NCBI RefSeq assembly: GCF_003122325.1
Contig: NZ_QFBC01000004.1
Location: 248,001 to 312,000 of the forward strand
Direction: 5' to 3'
Source: Rhizobium album
GTDB taxonomy: Bacteria; Pseudomonadota; Alphaproteobacteria; Rhizobiales; Rhizobiaceae
DNA: 64,000 nt
Shown: positions 10,148 to 18,899 of the stretch, piece by piece
Position numbering within the stretch: the stretch's first letter is position 1
Layout of the letters: each line of letters opens with the position of its first letter
Position numbers and translations under genes: made by a program
Notes under the pieces: generated by a model
Seen by the model: only the letters and a program-made list of their open reading frames with translations
Databases searched by the model: none
Told to the model about the DNA's origin: nothing

Positions 10148-10953
10148 TGTGCTCTCGTCTCGCTGGCTTTGACGATCGAGCCGGACTTGATCACCTGGAT
10201 CGACGGCGTGCCGGTATCGCCGCTCAGAAGGTAGTCGGCCGCATCGGTGTCCTCTTCCTGGGCGTCGGCGACGGAGCGCAGGGCGAGCGACAGCCGGTCG
10301 GCCATCTGCTGGGCAACGGAAATCACCTTGGCCTGGTCGGGCGTCAGCTCCAGCGTCGCGGTGGTGCCGACCACCGTTTTCGAACCGTCGTTCTTCTCCT
10401 CGATCTGCTGATCGATCGCCAGCACGCGGACGTTGGAAAGAACCGTCTCGGTCAGGTACTTGGTGTCTTCGCCCTTGCGCACCATGATGACGTCCACCCG
10501 GTCGTTGGGCAGGATGAAACCGCCAGCACCGGTCGATACCGAGATATCGGTCGCCACCGCGCGCTTGCCGGAGGGCAGCAGCGACGACATGATTCGGCTG
10601 TTGGCGTCGGCGATCTTTTCCGCCCGGACCGGTTCACCCTCGAACATCGGCAGTCGCACCACGGCGCCGCCAAGCTCGGTCAGGGCGTTCGGCCGGTTTT
10701 GCTCGGTGATCACGCCCTCGACGACGCTGCCTTCCGGCCAGGCCATCCAGCGGATCGAATCCTCGTTCAGGCGCGAGCCGACCGGCAGGTTCATCGCCGA
10801 AACCAGCACGTTGACGGTCGGCTCCTTCTTGATGATCGCCTGGGCCTGCTCGACCACTTTCGTCTGTCCGCCGGCCAGTTTCATGGCCAGGATCCCGGCC
10901 AAGCCCGCCGCCGAAATGGCGACAGCAAGGATGATGATGCGAGCGGGTTTCAT
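10144..10953 (-). CDS. cpaB: Flp pilus assembly protein CpaB/RcpC
   Basis: This 269-aa periplasmic protein is anchored by an N-terminal membrane segment (about residues 5-22). A SAF/CpaB-type domain follows (VLVSAMNLPVGSRLNEDSIRW). CpaB is associated with the secretin and stability of the pilus channel. Two Met codons lie at 10959 and 10953; GAGG is about 7 nt before the second and abuts the first, so 10953 is preferred. The stop overlaps cpaC by 4 bp. The 188-bp gap to cpaA is large compared with other spacings in the locus and may hold a secondary promoter. Confidence 0.93.
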   Translation of the reverse strand: MKPARIIILAVAISAAGLAGILAMKLAGGQTKVVEQAQAIIKKEPTVNVLVSAMNLPVGSRLNEDSIRWMAWPEGSVVEGVITEQNRPNALTELGGAVVRLPMFEGEPVRAEKIADANSRIMSSLLPSGKRAVATDISVSTGAGGFILPNDRVDVIMVRKGEDTKYLTETVLSNVRVLAIDQQIEEKNDGSKTVVGTTATLELTPDQAKVISVAQQMADRLSLALRSVADAQEEDTDAADYLLSGDTGTPSIQVIKSGSIVKASETRAQ

Positions 10954-11141
10954 GGTCATTCCTCAAAGGGGCTCGATAGTTCTCCCCGCAGAAGACCAGC
11001 AAAAGGTATAATTATGGTTAATGAGATGCTTACAGGTCTGGTTAATGGACCGTAACCATGCGCTTCGAAAGCGTGCACACGCAGCCGGAGGCCAGCGTGG
11101 CCAGCGGGTTTCGAAAAAAACCGAGATTCGGAAATAAAGGA

Positions 11142-11654
11142 TCAGTGCAGACGATGCAGCGCCGCCACCATGAGGGGTGAGGACGGATAGGCCAGAAAAC
11201 CGGCGATGCCGATGGCGACGCCGTAGGGGATCTTCTTGGCGGCAAACAGCGAGGGCGGCAGCGGCACGCCGACTGCGATCGCGGAATTGGCATGCGCCCG
11301 GATCATCAGCACCAGGACCGTCACCAGCCCGCCGATGAGACCGACATAGATCATGAACATCTCGAGCGAGCTGTTGAAGCCGAACCAGACCGCCGCAGCG
11401 GTCAGCAGCTTCGCATCGCCGCCGCCCATGACATTGGCGGCAAACAATCCGAAGCAGATGGCGAAAACCAGAAGGCCCGCGAGGAGGTGAAGACCGATCT
11501 CGGCAAATCCCAGGCCGGCAAATGGTGCAACGATGAGAAAGGCTGCAAGCAGAATCACCGAAACACGGTTCGGGATTGTCATCGTCAACAGATCGATACA
11601 GGCAGAAATCGCCAGGCAAAGCGGGAATATAACGAAAATCAACGCTTCGATCAT
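11142..11654 (-). CDS. cpaA: Prepilin peptidase CpaA/TadV (A24 family)
   Basis: This 170-aa polytopic inner-membrane aspartyl protease cleaves the Flp prepilin and the TadE-type pseudopilins. Catalytic Asp residues are recognisable in the first loop (ACIDLLTMTIPN) and in the conserved GGGDAKLLTA (GxGD). The start at 11654 follows GAGG by 8 nt; an upstream Met at 11690 lacks hydrophobic or family-like sequence. It lies downstream of pilA, separated by an intrinsic terminator. Confidence 0.94.
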   Translation of the reverse strand: MIEALIFVIFPLCLAISACIDLLTMTIPNRVSVILLAAFLIVAPFAGLGFAEIGLHLLAGLLVFAICFGLFAANVMGGGDAKLLTAAAVWFGFNSSLEMFMIYVGLIGGLVTVLVLMIRAHANSAIAVGVPLPPSLFAAKKIPYGVAIGIAGFLAYPSSPLMVAALHRLH

Positions 11655-11713
11655 ATGCTCTGCCTCTTCCGCCCTCAGATCGAACCGCAATATCCGGCCG
11701 ATCTCAGAGGACT

Positions 11714-11745
11714 CGAAAACAAACCGCCTCTGTGCAAAGAGGCGG
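11714..11745 (-). terminator. Intrinsic terminator between pilA and cpaA
   Basis: On the minus strand, 33 bp beyond the pilA stop, a perfect 8-bp GC-rich stem (CCGCCTCT / AGAGGCGG, 11724-11745) with a 6-nt loop is followed by TTTGTTTTC. This is a strong Rho-independent terminator. It should end most pilA transcripts and let only read-through reach cpaA onward, fitting the need for far more pilin than machinery. Confidence 0.85.
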
Positions 11746-11777
11746 CGCTTGCTTTTTCGGTAGACCGCAAAAGGAGA

Positions 11778-11951
11778 TCAGGTCGGTGCGTTGATCTTGG
11801 TAGCGAGGCCGTTGAAAGTATCGCCGATCTTGCCCCCGAGGGCGGTTGCGCCGGTGATGAGAGCGACGGAAATCAGGGCTGCGATCAGGCCGTATTCAAT
11901 GGCGGTCGCACCAGATTCGTCCTTCAGGAAACGTGCGAAAAGCTTGGTCAT
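11778..11951 (-). CDS. pilA: Flp-type major pilin
   Basis: A 57-aa prepilin that is the structural subunit of the Tad pilus. The translation starts MTKLFARFLKDESG, then ATAIEYGLIAALISVALITG. The G/ATAIEY junction after Gly14 is the Flp prepilin cleavage site, with the Glu at +5 and Tyr at +6 required by the family; a hydrophobic helix follows. AGGA lies 7 nt before the ATG. It heads the minus-strand locus and is followed by a strong terminator. Only one pilin gene is present here. Confidence 0.96.
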   Translation of the reverse strand: MTKLFARFLKDESGATAIEYGLIAALISVALITGATALGGKIGDTFNGLATKINAPT

Positions 11952-12344
11952 GACTCTATCCTACTCCACTTGTTTGTTCAGCACTTCCGCCAACTGTTTC
12001 CGTTGATCGGATCGACTGCAAACTAGCGAACGGCCATTGCCATCGCCTTAAGGAACGCGGTTACCAGATCCTTAATCGGCGTTTGAAGCCGGCATGGTAA
12101 ACATCGTTTAAGAGAATTCGCGAGGATTTTAAATATATCCGGAAAGCTTGCGTTTTCGCAAGCCGCGGAGCACTTATCGATACACGATGGCTCCAGGAAG
12201 ATACACTTCTACTGCATGACAGTGTTCGATATTCATACATTCGGCCCAAAAAGAGGCCGACGCTGAACCATTTAACGCTTCATTCACCATTTCCGGTCAT
12301 TTTGATCGCTGTTATCGACCATACACTCGCAAAAAAGGCGTCGA
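11952..12344. promoter_or_regulatory. Divergent regulatory spacer between pilA and the plus-strand pilus genes
   Basis: This 393-bp spacer, AT-richer than its surroundings, holds no convincing gene and must contain promoters for both directions. Two perfect inverted repeats stand out: GCTTGCG-TTTT-CGCAAGC at 12146-12163 and TCGGCC-N8-GGCCGA at 12241-12260. A CtrA-like half match, TTAA-N7-TTCA, lies at 12272-12286. No sigma-factor site could be assigned with confidence. Confidence 0.6.
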
Positions 12345-12752
12345 ATGTTGTTCCGCAACGGTATCGCGATGTTCGTCTTCCTCGCCGCAGCCACATCGGC
12401 CGCTGCAGACGACGACATGCTGCGCGTCTATATGGACCATGCCCGGGTGTTGAAGCTCGACCGGCCGGTCAGCAAGGTCATCATCGGTAACTCTGAGGTC
12501 GCCGACGCCACCGTTGCCGATGCCAAGACAATCGTATTGACGGGGCGGAGTTTCGGCACGACCAATCTCGTGCTGCTCGATGCCGACGGCAATGCGATCG
12601 TCGACGAACGCATTCTCGTATCGATCGACGAAGACAGCACCGTGCGGGTTTTCCGGCGGACGGATCGCTCGGTGCTCTCCTGCACGCCGAATTGCGAACA
12701 GCACGCCGCCCATGGCAACGCCGCCAACGCCACCCAGGCGACAGCCCCCTGA
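12345..12752 (+). CDS. Stand-alone secretin N-domain protein of the pilus locus
   Basis: This 135-aa protein has a signal peptide (about residues 1-21, ending SAAA) followed by one copy of the pilus/secretin N-terminal domain found at the start of CpaC: a VLKLDRPVSKVIIGNSEVAD stretch and then TIVLTGRSFGTTNLVLLDADG. No secretin pore domain follows; the tail is Ala/Asn-rich. It is probably periplasmic and could interact with the CpaC ring. AAGG precedes the ATG by 6 nt. It is transcribed divergently from pilA and followed by two TadE-type genes. Function is inferred from domain and context. Confidence 0.82.
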   Translation: MLFRNGIAMFVFLAAATSAAADDDMLRVYMDHARVLKLDRPVSKVIIGNSEVADATVADAKTIVLTGRSFGTTNLVLLDADGNAIVDERILVSIDEDSTVRVFRRTDRSVLSCTPNCEQHAAHGNAANATQATAP

Positions 12753-12860
12753 TATCCGGCATTTCTGTGCCGATACGGAAATTGCCGGCGACCAGTGAAA
12801 CGGAAAATCAACGAAGCCACCCTAAAATCACCCTGTTCGAGATGGTCCGGATAGAGCCTG

Positions 12861-13493
12861 ATGGGTCGCAATTACCAGGAAGACGAAAAGAAGACGCCGT
12901 CCCGGTCCGTCCTGCGCCGCACGGCTCGCAGCCTTGCGCGCTCGGATGACGGCGCGGCGGCCATCGAATTCGCCATTCTTGCCTTTCCCTATTTCCTGAT
13001 CGTCTTTGCCATCATCGAGACGTTCATCGCCTTTACCGGCGAACAGCTCGTCACCAACGCCGTCGATACGATGGCACGCAAACTGCGAACGGGCCAGATC
13101 ACCTTCGGCATGGGCCGCACCACCGATATGAACGAGAAGCAGTTCCGCACGGAATTCTGCGACGAGATCTCGATCCTGATCACCTGCTCGAGCACAGAGT
13201 TGACCACGCCGAACAAGCTTTACCTCGACATCCGCACGTTCGGGACCTTTGCAGCGATCCCGAAAACCATCCCGCGGATGTCGTCCGACCGCTTCGCGGA
13301 CATCGATACGACGAGCTTCAAGTTCAACCCCGGCGGCCCGGGCACCATCAACATGTTCCGCGCCTATTACCGCTGGCAGATCATGACAGACATCGTGCGG
13401 CCCTACATCACCAATGTCCGGCCGAAAAGCGGTATGCCGACCGATTTCCTGATCATCGCCACCTCCGCCTTCCAGAACGAGGCTTACCCGTGA
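12861..13493 (+). CDS. TadE/TadG-family pseudopilin (first)
   Basis: This 210-aa protein has a short basic N-terminus, then DDGAAAIEFAILAFPYFLIV at about residues 31-50, matching the prepilin-like cleavage motif G/xxxxEF plus a hydrophobic helix of TadE/TadF minor pseudopilins. CpaA would be the expected peptidase. The rest is predicted extracytoplasmic. Ribosome binding is weak before the ATG at 12861. The stop overlaps the next pseudopilin gene (TGATG). Confidence 0.88.
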   Translation: MGRNYQEDEKKTPSRSVLRRTARSLARSDDGAAAIEFAILAFPYFLIVFAIIETFIAFTGEQLVTNAVDTMARKLRTGQITFGMGRTTDMNEKQFRTEFCDEISILITCSSTELTTPNKLYLDIRTFGTFAAIPKTIPRMSSDRFADIDTTSFKFNPGGPGTINMFRAYYRWQIMTDIVRPYITNVRPKSGMPTDFLIIATSAFQNEAYP

Positions 13494-14089
13494 TGCGTCC
13501 CGTCGCCGCTCGCCTTTCCAGGATTGCCGCCGGCGCCGGCAAGCGCCTCGGGCGCCTGTGGCGCGACAGGCGCGGCGTCGGTGCGGTGGAATTCGCGCTG
13601 CTCGCCCCCGTGCTGCTGATGCTCTACATCTGCGCCTTCGAGCTGACCGTCGGCCTCAGCGTCGCCAAACGCGCCACGAGGGCAACCGGCACCATCGCCG
13701 ACCTGGTGGCGCAGCAGAACGGAAAAGTGACCAAGGCCTTCCTGGCAACCATGGTCGACGTCGCCGACAGCATCTTCGTGCCGTTCAGCTCATCGAGCCT
13801 GACATTGAAGATCAGCGGCATCACCATCGATGCCAGCAACGCCGCGAAGATCAGCTGGTCGTGGCAGAAGGGCGGAACCCGGCCCTATGTCGTCGGCGCA
13901 TCCGTCATCGTGCCCTCCGAGATGCAGAAACCCAGTACCTTCCTGGTGCGCGCCGAACTCTCCGTGCCGCATGATCTGATGATGTTCATGGCCAATGCCT
14001 TTTCGATGAGCACGACGCAGATCACCATCAAACGTGAATATTTCTTCCGCCAGCGCGTCGGCGATTCGATCAGCTGCACCGACTGCTGA
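13493..14089 (+). CDS. TadE/TadG-family pseudopilin (second)
   Basis: This 198-aa protein has a basic leader and then RRGVGAVEFALLAPVLLMLY at about residues 28-47, again a G/xxxxEF processing site and hydrophobic helix, followed by an extracytoplasmic domain (TRATGTIADLVAQQ). The ATG at 13493 shares one base with the preceding TGA; a GTG three bases earlier (13490) is an alternative start. Together with the preceding gene it gives the pair of minor pseudopilins usual in tadEF units. No larger TadG protein is present in the window. Confidence 0.87.
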   Translation: MRPVAARLSRIAAGAGKRLGRLWRDRRGVGAVEFALLAPVLLMLYICAFELTVGLSVAKRATRATGTIADLVAQQNGKVTKAFLATMVDVADSIFVPFSSSSLTLKISGITIDASNAAKISWSWQKGGTRPYVVGASVIVPSEMQKPSTFLVRAELSVPHDLMMFMANAFSMSTTQITIKREYFFRQRVGDSISCTDC

Positions 14090-14113
14090 ACCCGTCTCCT
14101 CCAAATTGCCAAG

Positions 14114-14156
14114 TCTTGCGCCAGCCGCTATGGATGTCGCTTTCGACGGCGCAAGA
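14114..14156. promoter_or_regulatory. 9-bp inverted repeat in the deoB leader
   Basis: TCTTGCGCC at 14114-14122 and GGCGCAAGA at 14148-14156 are perfect complements separated by 25 nt, ending 27 bp before the deoB start. It could be an operator for a dimeric repressor or a leader hairpin. No T-run follows it. Confidence 0.5.
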
Positions 14157-14183
14157 TGCTGCCGGGTTGCTGCAGGGTTTTAG

Positions 14184-15404
14184 ATGGCACGCGCCTTTCT
14201 GTTCGTTCTTGATTCCTTCGGCGTCGGCGGAGCGCCCGACGCGCCGGCCTATGGCGACGACGGCGCCAACACGCTCGGCCATATCGCCGAATATTGCGCC
14301 GCCGGTGCCGCCGACCGCGCCGGCCTGCGCAGCGGTCCCCTGAAACTGCCCAACATGTCGGCGCTCGGCCTCGTCCACATTGCCAAGATGGCAAGCGGCG
14401 TCGCGCCGGCCGGCATGCCGGTGCCGGACCGTATCTTCGGCCTGCACGGCGCAGCCTCGGAAATCTCCCGCGGCAAGGACACGCCGTCCGGCCATTGGGA
14501 GATCGCCGGCACGCCGGTCACCTTCGACTGGGGCTATTTCCCGGCAGACGGCGACGCCTTTTCGCCCGATCTCGTGGAAGCGATCTGCGAGGCGGCCGGC
14601 CTGCCCGGCATCCTCGGCAACTGCCACTCTTCCGGCACCGAGATCATCGCCCGCTTCGGCGAGGAGCATATTCGCAGCGGCAAGCCGATCTGCTACACCT
14701 CGTCGGACTCCGTCTTCCAGATCGCCGCCCACGAGATCCATTTCGGGCTGGATCGGCTCATCGATCTCTGCCGTATCGTCCGCGCCCTCATCGATCCCCT
14801 GAACATCGGCCGCGTCATCGCCCGGCCCTTCGTCGGCGAAACGGCCTCGACCTTCGAGCGCACGGGAAACCGCCGCGATTTCTCGGTGCCGCCACCGGAA
14901 CCCACCCTGCTCGACCGGCTTGCGGCAGCCGGCCGCTCGGTGCATGCCGTCGGCAAGATCGGCGACATCTTCGCCCACAAGGGCGTCACCCGCCTGATCA
15001 AGGCAAACGGCAATGCGGCGCTAACGGAAGCGACGCTGCGGACCATGGACGAGGCGAAGGACGGCGATCTCGTCTTCACCAACTTCGTCGATTTCGACAT
15101 GCTCTACGGCCATCGCCGCGACGTGGCCGGTTATGCCGCGGCGCTGGAAGCCTTCGACCGGCGTCTGCCGGACATCCACCGCAAGATGAAGAACGGCGAC
15201 ATCGTCGTGCTCACCGCCGATCACGGCTGCGATCCCACCTGGCGCGGCAGCGACCATACGCGCGAGCGCGTGCCGGTCATGCTCTTCGGCCCCGGCATCC
15301 GCTCCCGCTCGATCGGCATCCGCCCGACCTATGCGGATATCGGCGAAACCATCGCCCAGCACCTGGGAATCCCCGCAGGGGCCCATGGAAGGAGTTTCCT
15401 GTGA
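14184..15404 (+). CDS. deoB: Phosphopentomutase
   Basis: This 406-aa cytosolic, Mn-dependent alkaline-phosphatase-fold enzyme interconverts (deoxy)ribose-1-phosphate and -5-phosphate in nucleoside catabolism. The N-terminal [16 protein letters not shown] carries the metal-binding Asp10; [11 protein letters not shown] and the C-terminal [18 protein letters not shown] carry further metal ligands. The length is normal. It overlaps add by 4 bp (GTGA), so the two are translationally coupled. Confidence 0.97.
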   Translation: MARAFLFVLDSFGVGGAPDAPAYGDDGANTLGHIAEYCAAGAADRAGLRSGPLKLPNMSALGLVHIAKMASGVAPAGMPVPDRIFGLHGAASEISRGKDTPSGHWEIAGTPVTFDWGYFPADGDAFSPDLVEAICEAAGLPGILGNCHSSGTEIIARFGEEHIRSGKPICYTSSDSVFQIAAHEIHFGLDRLIDLCRIVRALIDPLNIGRVIARPFVGETASTFERTGNRRDFSVPPPEPTLLDRLAAAGRSVHAVGKIGDIFAHKGVTRLIKANGNAALTEATLRTMDEAKDGDLVFTNFVDFDMLYGHRRDVAGYAAALEAFDRRLPDIHRKMKNGDIVVLTADHGCDPTWRGSDHTRERVPVMLFGPGIRSRSIGIRPTYADIGETIAQHLGIPAGAHGRSFL

Positions 15405-16369
15405 CGTCGCATCTGAAAAAAGTCGAGCTGCACTGCCATTTGGAAGGTGCAGCGCCGCCGGACCTCGTCGTCAGCCAGGCCGCTCGCTACGGCATCGACA
15501 CCAGTGCCTTTCTCAAGGACGGCAGCTATGCCTGGAACGATTTTGCCGAATTCATCCGCTGCTACGACGCCGTCGCCGCCGTGTTCAGGACGGAGGCGGA
15601 CTATGCACTTTTGACCGAGACCTACCTGCTCGAACTCTCTGCGGTGAACACGATCTACAGCGAGTTGTTCGTTTCTCCCGACCACGGAGACCGGATCGGC
15701 CTGGGAGCCGACGCCTACATGGCCGGCGTGACCGCGGGCATCCTGTCGGCGAAGGAGAAGACCGGCATCGAAGCCCGGCTGGTGGTTGTCGGCGAACGGC
15801 ATTTCGGCCCGGAAAGCGTCATCGCGGCGGCCGAATATGCCGCCCGGAGCGACAATCCGCTGATCACCGGCTTCAACATGGCCGGCGAGGAGCGCATGAA
15901 CCGCGTCTCCGATTATGCCCGCGCCTTCGATATCGCCCGCGATGCCGGCCTCGGCCTCACCATCCATGCCGGCGAGGTCTGCGGCGCCTTCAGCGTCACC
16001 GATGCGCTCGATCTCGTGCGCCCGGCGCGCATCGGTCATGGCGTGCGTGCCATCGAGGATGCCGATCTGGTCAAGCGCCTCGCCGATCTCGGTACCGTAC
16101 TGGAGGTCTGCCCCGGCTCGAACATCGCGCTCGGCGTCTTCCCGGATTTCCAGGCGCACCCGTTGCGGGCACTGCGCGATGCCGGCGTCAAGGTGACGAT
16201 CAATTCCGACGATCCGCCGTTTTTCCATACGTCGCTTGCGCGGGAATACGAGATCGCCGCCGATATCATGGGATTTTCAGACGCAGAGATCGATGCGATG
16301 ACACGCACCGCCGTCGAAGCCGCCTTCGTCGACGAGGAGACCCGCGCCCGGCTGCTCGTAGCGCTCTGA
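15401..16369 (+). CDS. add: Adenosine deaminase
   Basis: This 322-aa Zn enzyme deaminates (deoxy)adenosine to (deoxy)inosine. Motifs are ELHCHLEGA (His11 and His13 as zinc ligands), HAGE, RIGHG and [12 protein letters not shown], which contains the catalytic Asp pair. The start is the GTG at 15401, with GGAAGGAG 6 nt upstream and a 4-bp overlap with deoB; it places the metal-binding motif at the expected position. The open frame continues upstream through deoB but only as a shadow. The product feeds purine salvage alongside deoB. Confidence 0.95.
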   Translation: MTSHLKKVELHCHLEGAAPPDLVVSQAARYGIDTSAFLKDGSYAWNDFAEFIRCYDAVAAVFRTEADYALLTETYLLELSAVNTIYSELFVSPDHGDRIGLGADAYMAGVTAGILSAKEKTGIEARLVVVGERHFGPESVIAAAEYAARSDNPLITGFNMAGEERMNRVSDYARAFDIARDAGLGLTIHAGEVCGAFSVTDALDLVRPARIGHGVRAIEDADLVKRLADLGTVLEVCPGSNIALGVFPDFQAHPLRALRDAGVKVTINSDDPPFFHTSLAREYEIAADIMGFSDAEIDAMTRTAVEAAFVDEETRARLLVAL

Positions 16370-16395
16370 TTGTCTGACGAGCGTTGTAAGGCGTT

Positions 16396-16755
16396 TCAGG
16401 CCTGGTGCGCGTGCGAAAGTATGTTGACGAGATTGCCGAAGGGATCGCGGAGGAAGAACCGCCGCACGCCCCAGGGCTCGTCGGCCGGTCCGTAGACGAT
16501 GTCGAAACCGGCCGCGACGGCGCGGGCAAAAACATCGTCGATATCGTCGACCTCGATCGAAAGCGCCGGCACAGGCGTGCCGGAGCCGCCTTCGCTGGCA
16601 ATACTGACCTGCACCGACGAAAGCGCCTCGCCGGCGAAGGTGGTGATCCAGCCATGATCCATCGCCACATCGAGGCCGAGGAGATCACGATAGAAGGAGC
16701 GGGCCAACGACGGATCGTCCGCCTTCAGGTTGGCAACGATACGAAGCACGGCCAT
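16396..16755 (-). CDS. VOC-superfamily (glyoxalase/bleomycin-resistance-like) protein
   Basis: This 119-aa single vicinal-oxygen-chelate protein begins with RIVANLKADDPSLARSFYRD and ends with GVRRFFLRDPFGNLVNILSH, the usual beta-alpha-beta-beta-beta layout with a Glu/Asp-containing C-terminal strand. The substrate cannot be told from sequence. GGAGGG precedes the ATG, which starts only 11 bp beyond the prfC stop, so it is probably co-transcribed with prfC. It ends 26 bp from the convergent add stop. Confidence 0.85.
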   Translation of the reverse strand: MAVLRIVANLKADDPSLARSFYRDLLGLDVAMDHGWITTFAGEALSSVQVSIASEGGSGTPVPALSIEVDDIDDVFARAVAAGFDIVYGPADEPWGVRRFFLRDPFGNLVNILSHAHQA

Positions 16756-16766
16756 GATACCCTCCG

Positions 16767-18350
16767 TTACGCCGCCTTGACGACGTGATATTCCTTGATC
16801 GCCACCATGCGGATCGCCGGATAACGCTCCGCCTCGTAGCGCAGCGAAAACGCATCCTGCGCCAGGAAGACCGGATCGCCGTCGAGATCGCGGGCAATGT
16901 CGCCGCGCCGCTGGGTGACGAATTTTTCCAGTTCCGCCGGTTGATCCGCGGAAATCCAGCGGCAGACGGAGAAGCGCGACATCTCGAAGGAGACCGGCAG
17001 GCCGTATTCGGCCATCAGCCGCTCCTTGAGCACGTCGAGCTGCAGGGCGCCGACGACGCCGACGATGGCCGGCGAGCCGTCTTCCGGCGAAAACAGCTGC
17101 ACGACACCCTCTTCGGCCATCTGCTGCAGCGCCTCCTTGAGCTTCTTCGCCTTCATCGCGTCCTCCAGCCGCACGCGGCGCAGGATTTCCGGCGAAAAGT
17201 TCGGCACGCCCTGGAAAACCAGCGATTCGCCTTCGGTCAGCGTATCGCCGATGCGCAACGTGCCGTGGTTGGGAATGCCCACCACGTCGCCGGCATAGGC
17301 CGTATCGGCCAGCTGCCGCTGCGAGGCGAAGAAGAATTGCGGCGCCGTCAGGCCCATCTGCTTGCCGGTGCGCGCCAGACGCGCCTTCATGCCGCGCTCC
17401 AGCTTGCCGGAGCAGACGCGGGCAAAGGCGATGCGGTCGCGGTGGTTCGGGTCCATGTTCGCCTGGATCTTGAAGACGAAGGCGGTCATCTTGTCCTCGG
17501 CGGCATGCACCGTGCGGATGTCGGCCACCTGGTCGCGCGGCGGCGGCGCAAAATCGCCGAGCGCGTTGATCAGGTCGCGCACGCCGAAATTGCGCAGCGC
17601 CGAACCGAAGAACACCGGCGTCATGTGGCCTTCGAGGAAAGCCTGGCGATCGAAGGGCCGGCAGGCCTCGCGGGCCAGCTCCAGTTCCTCGACCAGCGCC
17701 GCGCGCTCGTTTTCCGGCAGGTGATCGGCTACGCTTTGCGGGCCGTTGACCTTCTGCGGCTCGACCTGCGTGTCCGAACCGCGGAACGTATTGTTGGCGA
17801 GATTGTAGGAACCGCAGAAGCTCTTCGAACGCCCGACCGGCCAGGTTATCGGCGCGGTGTCCAGCGCCAGCTTTTCCTCGACCTCGTCGAGGATCTCGAA
17901 CGTGTCGCGGCTTTCACGGTCCATCTTGTTGACGAAGGTGATGATCGGGATGTCGCGCATGCGGCAGACTTCGAACAGTTTCAGCGTCCGCGGCTCGATA
18001 CCCTTGGCGGCGTCGATCACCATGACGGCGGCATCCACCGCCGTCAGCGTGCGGTAGGTGTCGTCGGCGAAGTCTTCGTGACCGGGCGTGTCGAGGATGT
18101 TGAAGACGTTGCCGTCATATTCGAAGGTCATGACCGAGGTGACGACCGAAATGCCGCGTTCGCGCTCGATCTTCATCCAGTCGGAGCGCGTCTGCATGCG
18201 GTCCTTCTTCGCCTTGACTTCGCCGGCGAGCTGGATGGCGCCGCCGAACAACAGCAGTTTTTCGGTGAGCGTCGTCTTCCCGGCATCCGGGTGCGCGATA
18301 ATCGCAAAGGTGCGGCGGCGGGAAACCGCCTCGGCGAGAGTTTCGGCCAT
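16767..18350 (-). CDS. prfC: Peptide chain release factor 3
   Basis: This 527-aa translational GTPase recycles RF1/RF2 after termination. Motifs are G1 AHPDAGKTT (about residues 19-27), RGISVVTSVMTFEY (switch I region), G3 DTPGHEDF and G4 NKMD; the length matches RF3. The start ATG at 18350 gives MAETLAEAVSRRRTFAII. The open frame continues about 200 codons upstream on the minus strand over dut, without family similarity. It is divergent from dut. Confidence 0.97.
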   Translation of the reverse strand: MAETLAEAVSRRRTFAIIAHPDAGKTTLTEKLLLFGGAIQLAGEVKAKKDRMQTRSDWMKIERERGISVVTSVMTFEYDGNVFNILDTPGHEDFADDTYRTLTAVDAAVMVIDAAKGIEPRTLKLFEVCRMRDIPIITFVNKMDRESRDTFEILDEVEEKLALDTAPITWPVGRSKSFCGSYNLANNTFRGSDTQVEPQKVNGPQSVADHLPENERAALVEELELAREACRPFDRQAFLEGHMTPVFFGSALRNFGVRDLINALGDFAPPPRDQVADIRTVHAAEDKMTAFVFKIQANMDPNHRDRIAFARVCSGKLERGMKARLARTGKQMGLTAPQFFFASQRQLADTAYAGDVVGIPNHGTLRIGDTLTEGESLVFQGVPNFSPEILRRVRLEDAMKAKKLKEALQQMAEEGVVQLFSPEDGSPAIVGVVGALQLDVLKERLMAEYGLPVSFEMSRFSVCRWISADQPAELEKFVTQRRGDIARDLDGDPVFLAQDAFSLRYEAERYPAIRMVAIKEYHVVKAA

Positions 18351-18434
18351 GTCAGAAATCCTGTTCGTTGGCCGGTTATCTAGCGTTTCGTTCCCCAATA
18401 TGCAATTGACCGACAGCAAACAAAGGAAGTGCAG

Positions 18435-18899
18435 ATGCAAGACGTTCTCGGCCCCACCCTCCGCCTCATCCGCCTGCCGCATGGCGAGGGCGTGGAACTG
18501 CCCGCCTACGAGACGCGCGGCGCCGCCGGCATGGACCTGAAGGCGGCGGTTGGCGAAAACGAGCCGCTGGTGATTGCGCCGGGCCGCCGGGCACTGGTGC
18601 CGACCGGCTTCATCTTCGAGATCGCCGACGGTTTCGAGGGCCAGGTGCGGCCGCGCTCCGGGCTTGCCTTCAAGCACGGCATTACCTGCCTCAACACGCC
18701 GGGCACCGTCGACAGCGATTATCGCGGCGAGGTCAAGGTGCTGCTGATCAACCATGGCGACGAGGATTTTGCGGTGACCCGCGGCATGCGTATCGCCCAG
18801 ATGCTGATCACCCCGGTGGTGCAGGCCCGCATCGTCGAGGCCACGCAAGCGAGCGAAACTGCCCGCGGCGCCGGCGGCTTCGGCTCGACGGGCGTGTAA
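18435..18899 (+). CDS. dut: dUTP diphosphatase
   Basis: This 154-aa trimeric dUTPase converts dUTP to dUMP, protecting DNA from uracil and supplying dTMP synthesis. All five motifs are visible: AGMDLKAA, the [10 protein letters not shown] segment, [27 protein letters not shown] and the C-terminal [10 protein letters not shown]. The ATG at 18435 has AGGAAG 5 nt upstream; a GTG at 18429 lies inside this Shine-Dalgarno. The stop overlaps the next gene by one base. Confidence 0.97.
   Translation: MQDVLGPTLRLIRLPHGEGVELPAYETRGAAGMDLKAAVGENEPLVIAPGRRALVPTGFIFEIADGFEGQVRPRSGLAFKHGITCLNTPGTVDSDYRGEVKVLLINHGDEDFAVTRGMRIAQMLITPVVQARIVEATQASETARGAGGFGSTGV

Noticed and set aside
11114-11131. Possible terminator between cpaA and cpaB (CCGA-ATC-TCGG followed by seven Ts on the minus strand)
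   Set aside because: The stem has only 4 bp; the T-run is good but the hairpin is too weak to call without transcript data.
12272-12286. CtrA-like site TTAA-N7-TTCA upstream of the pilus genes
   Set aside because: It has one mismatch to TTAA-N7-TTAA, is in an AT-rich stretch where chance matches are frequent, and the promoter positions are unknown.
14294-16369. A 691-codon frame suggesting a fused protein ending in adenosine deaminase
   Set aside because: The upstream 370 codons overlap deoB out of frame and are Arg-rich nonsense. The GTG at 15401 has a strong ribosome-binding site and gives a normal Add length.
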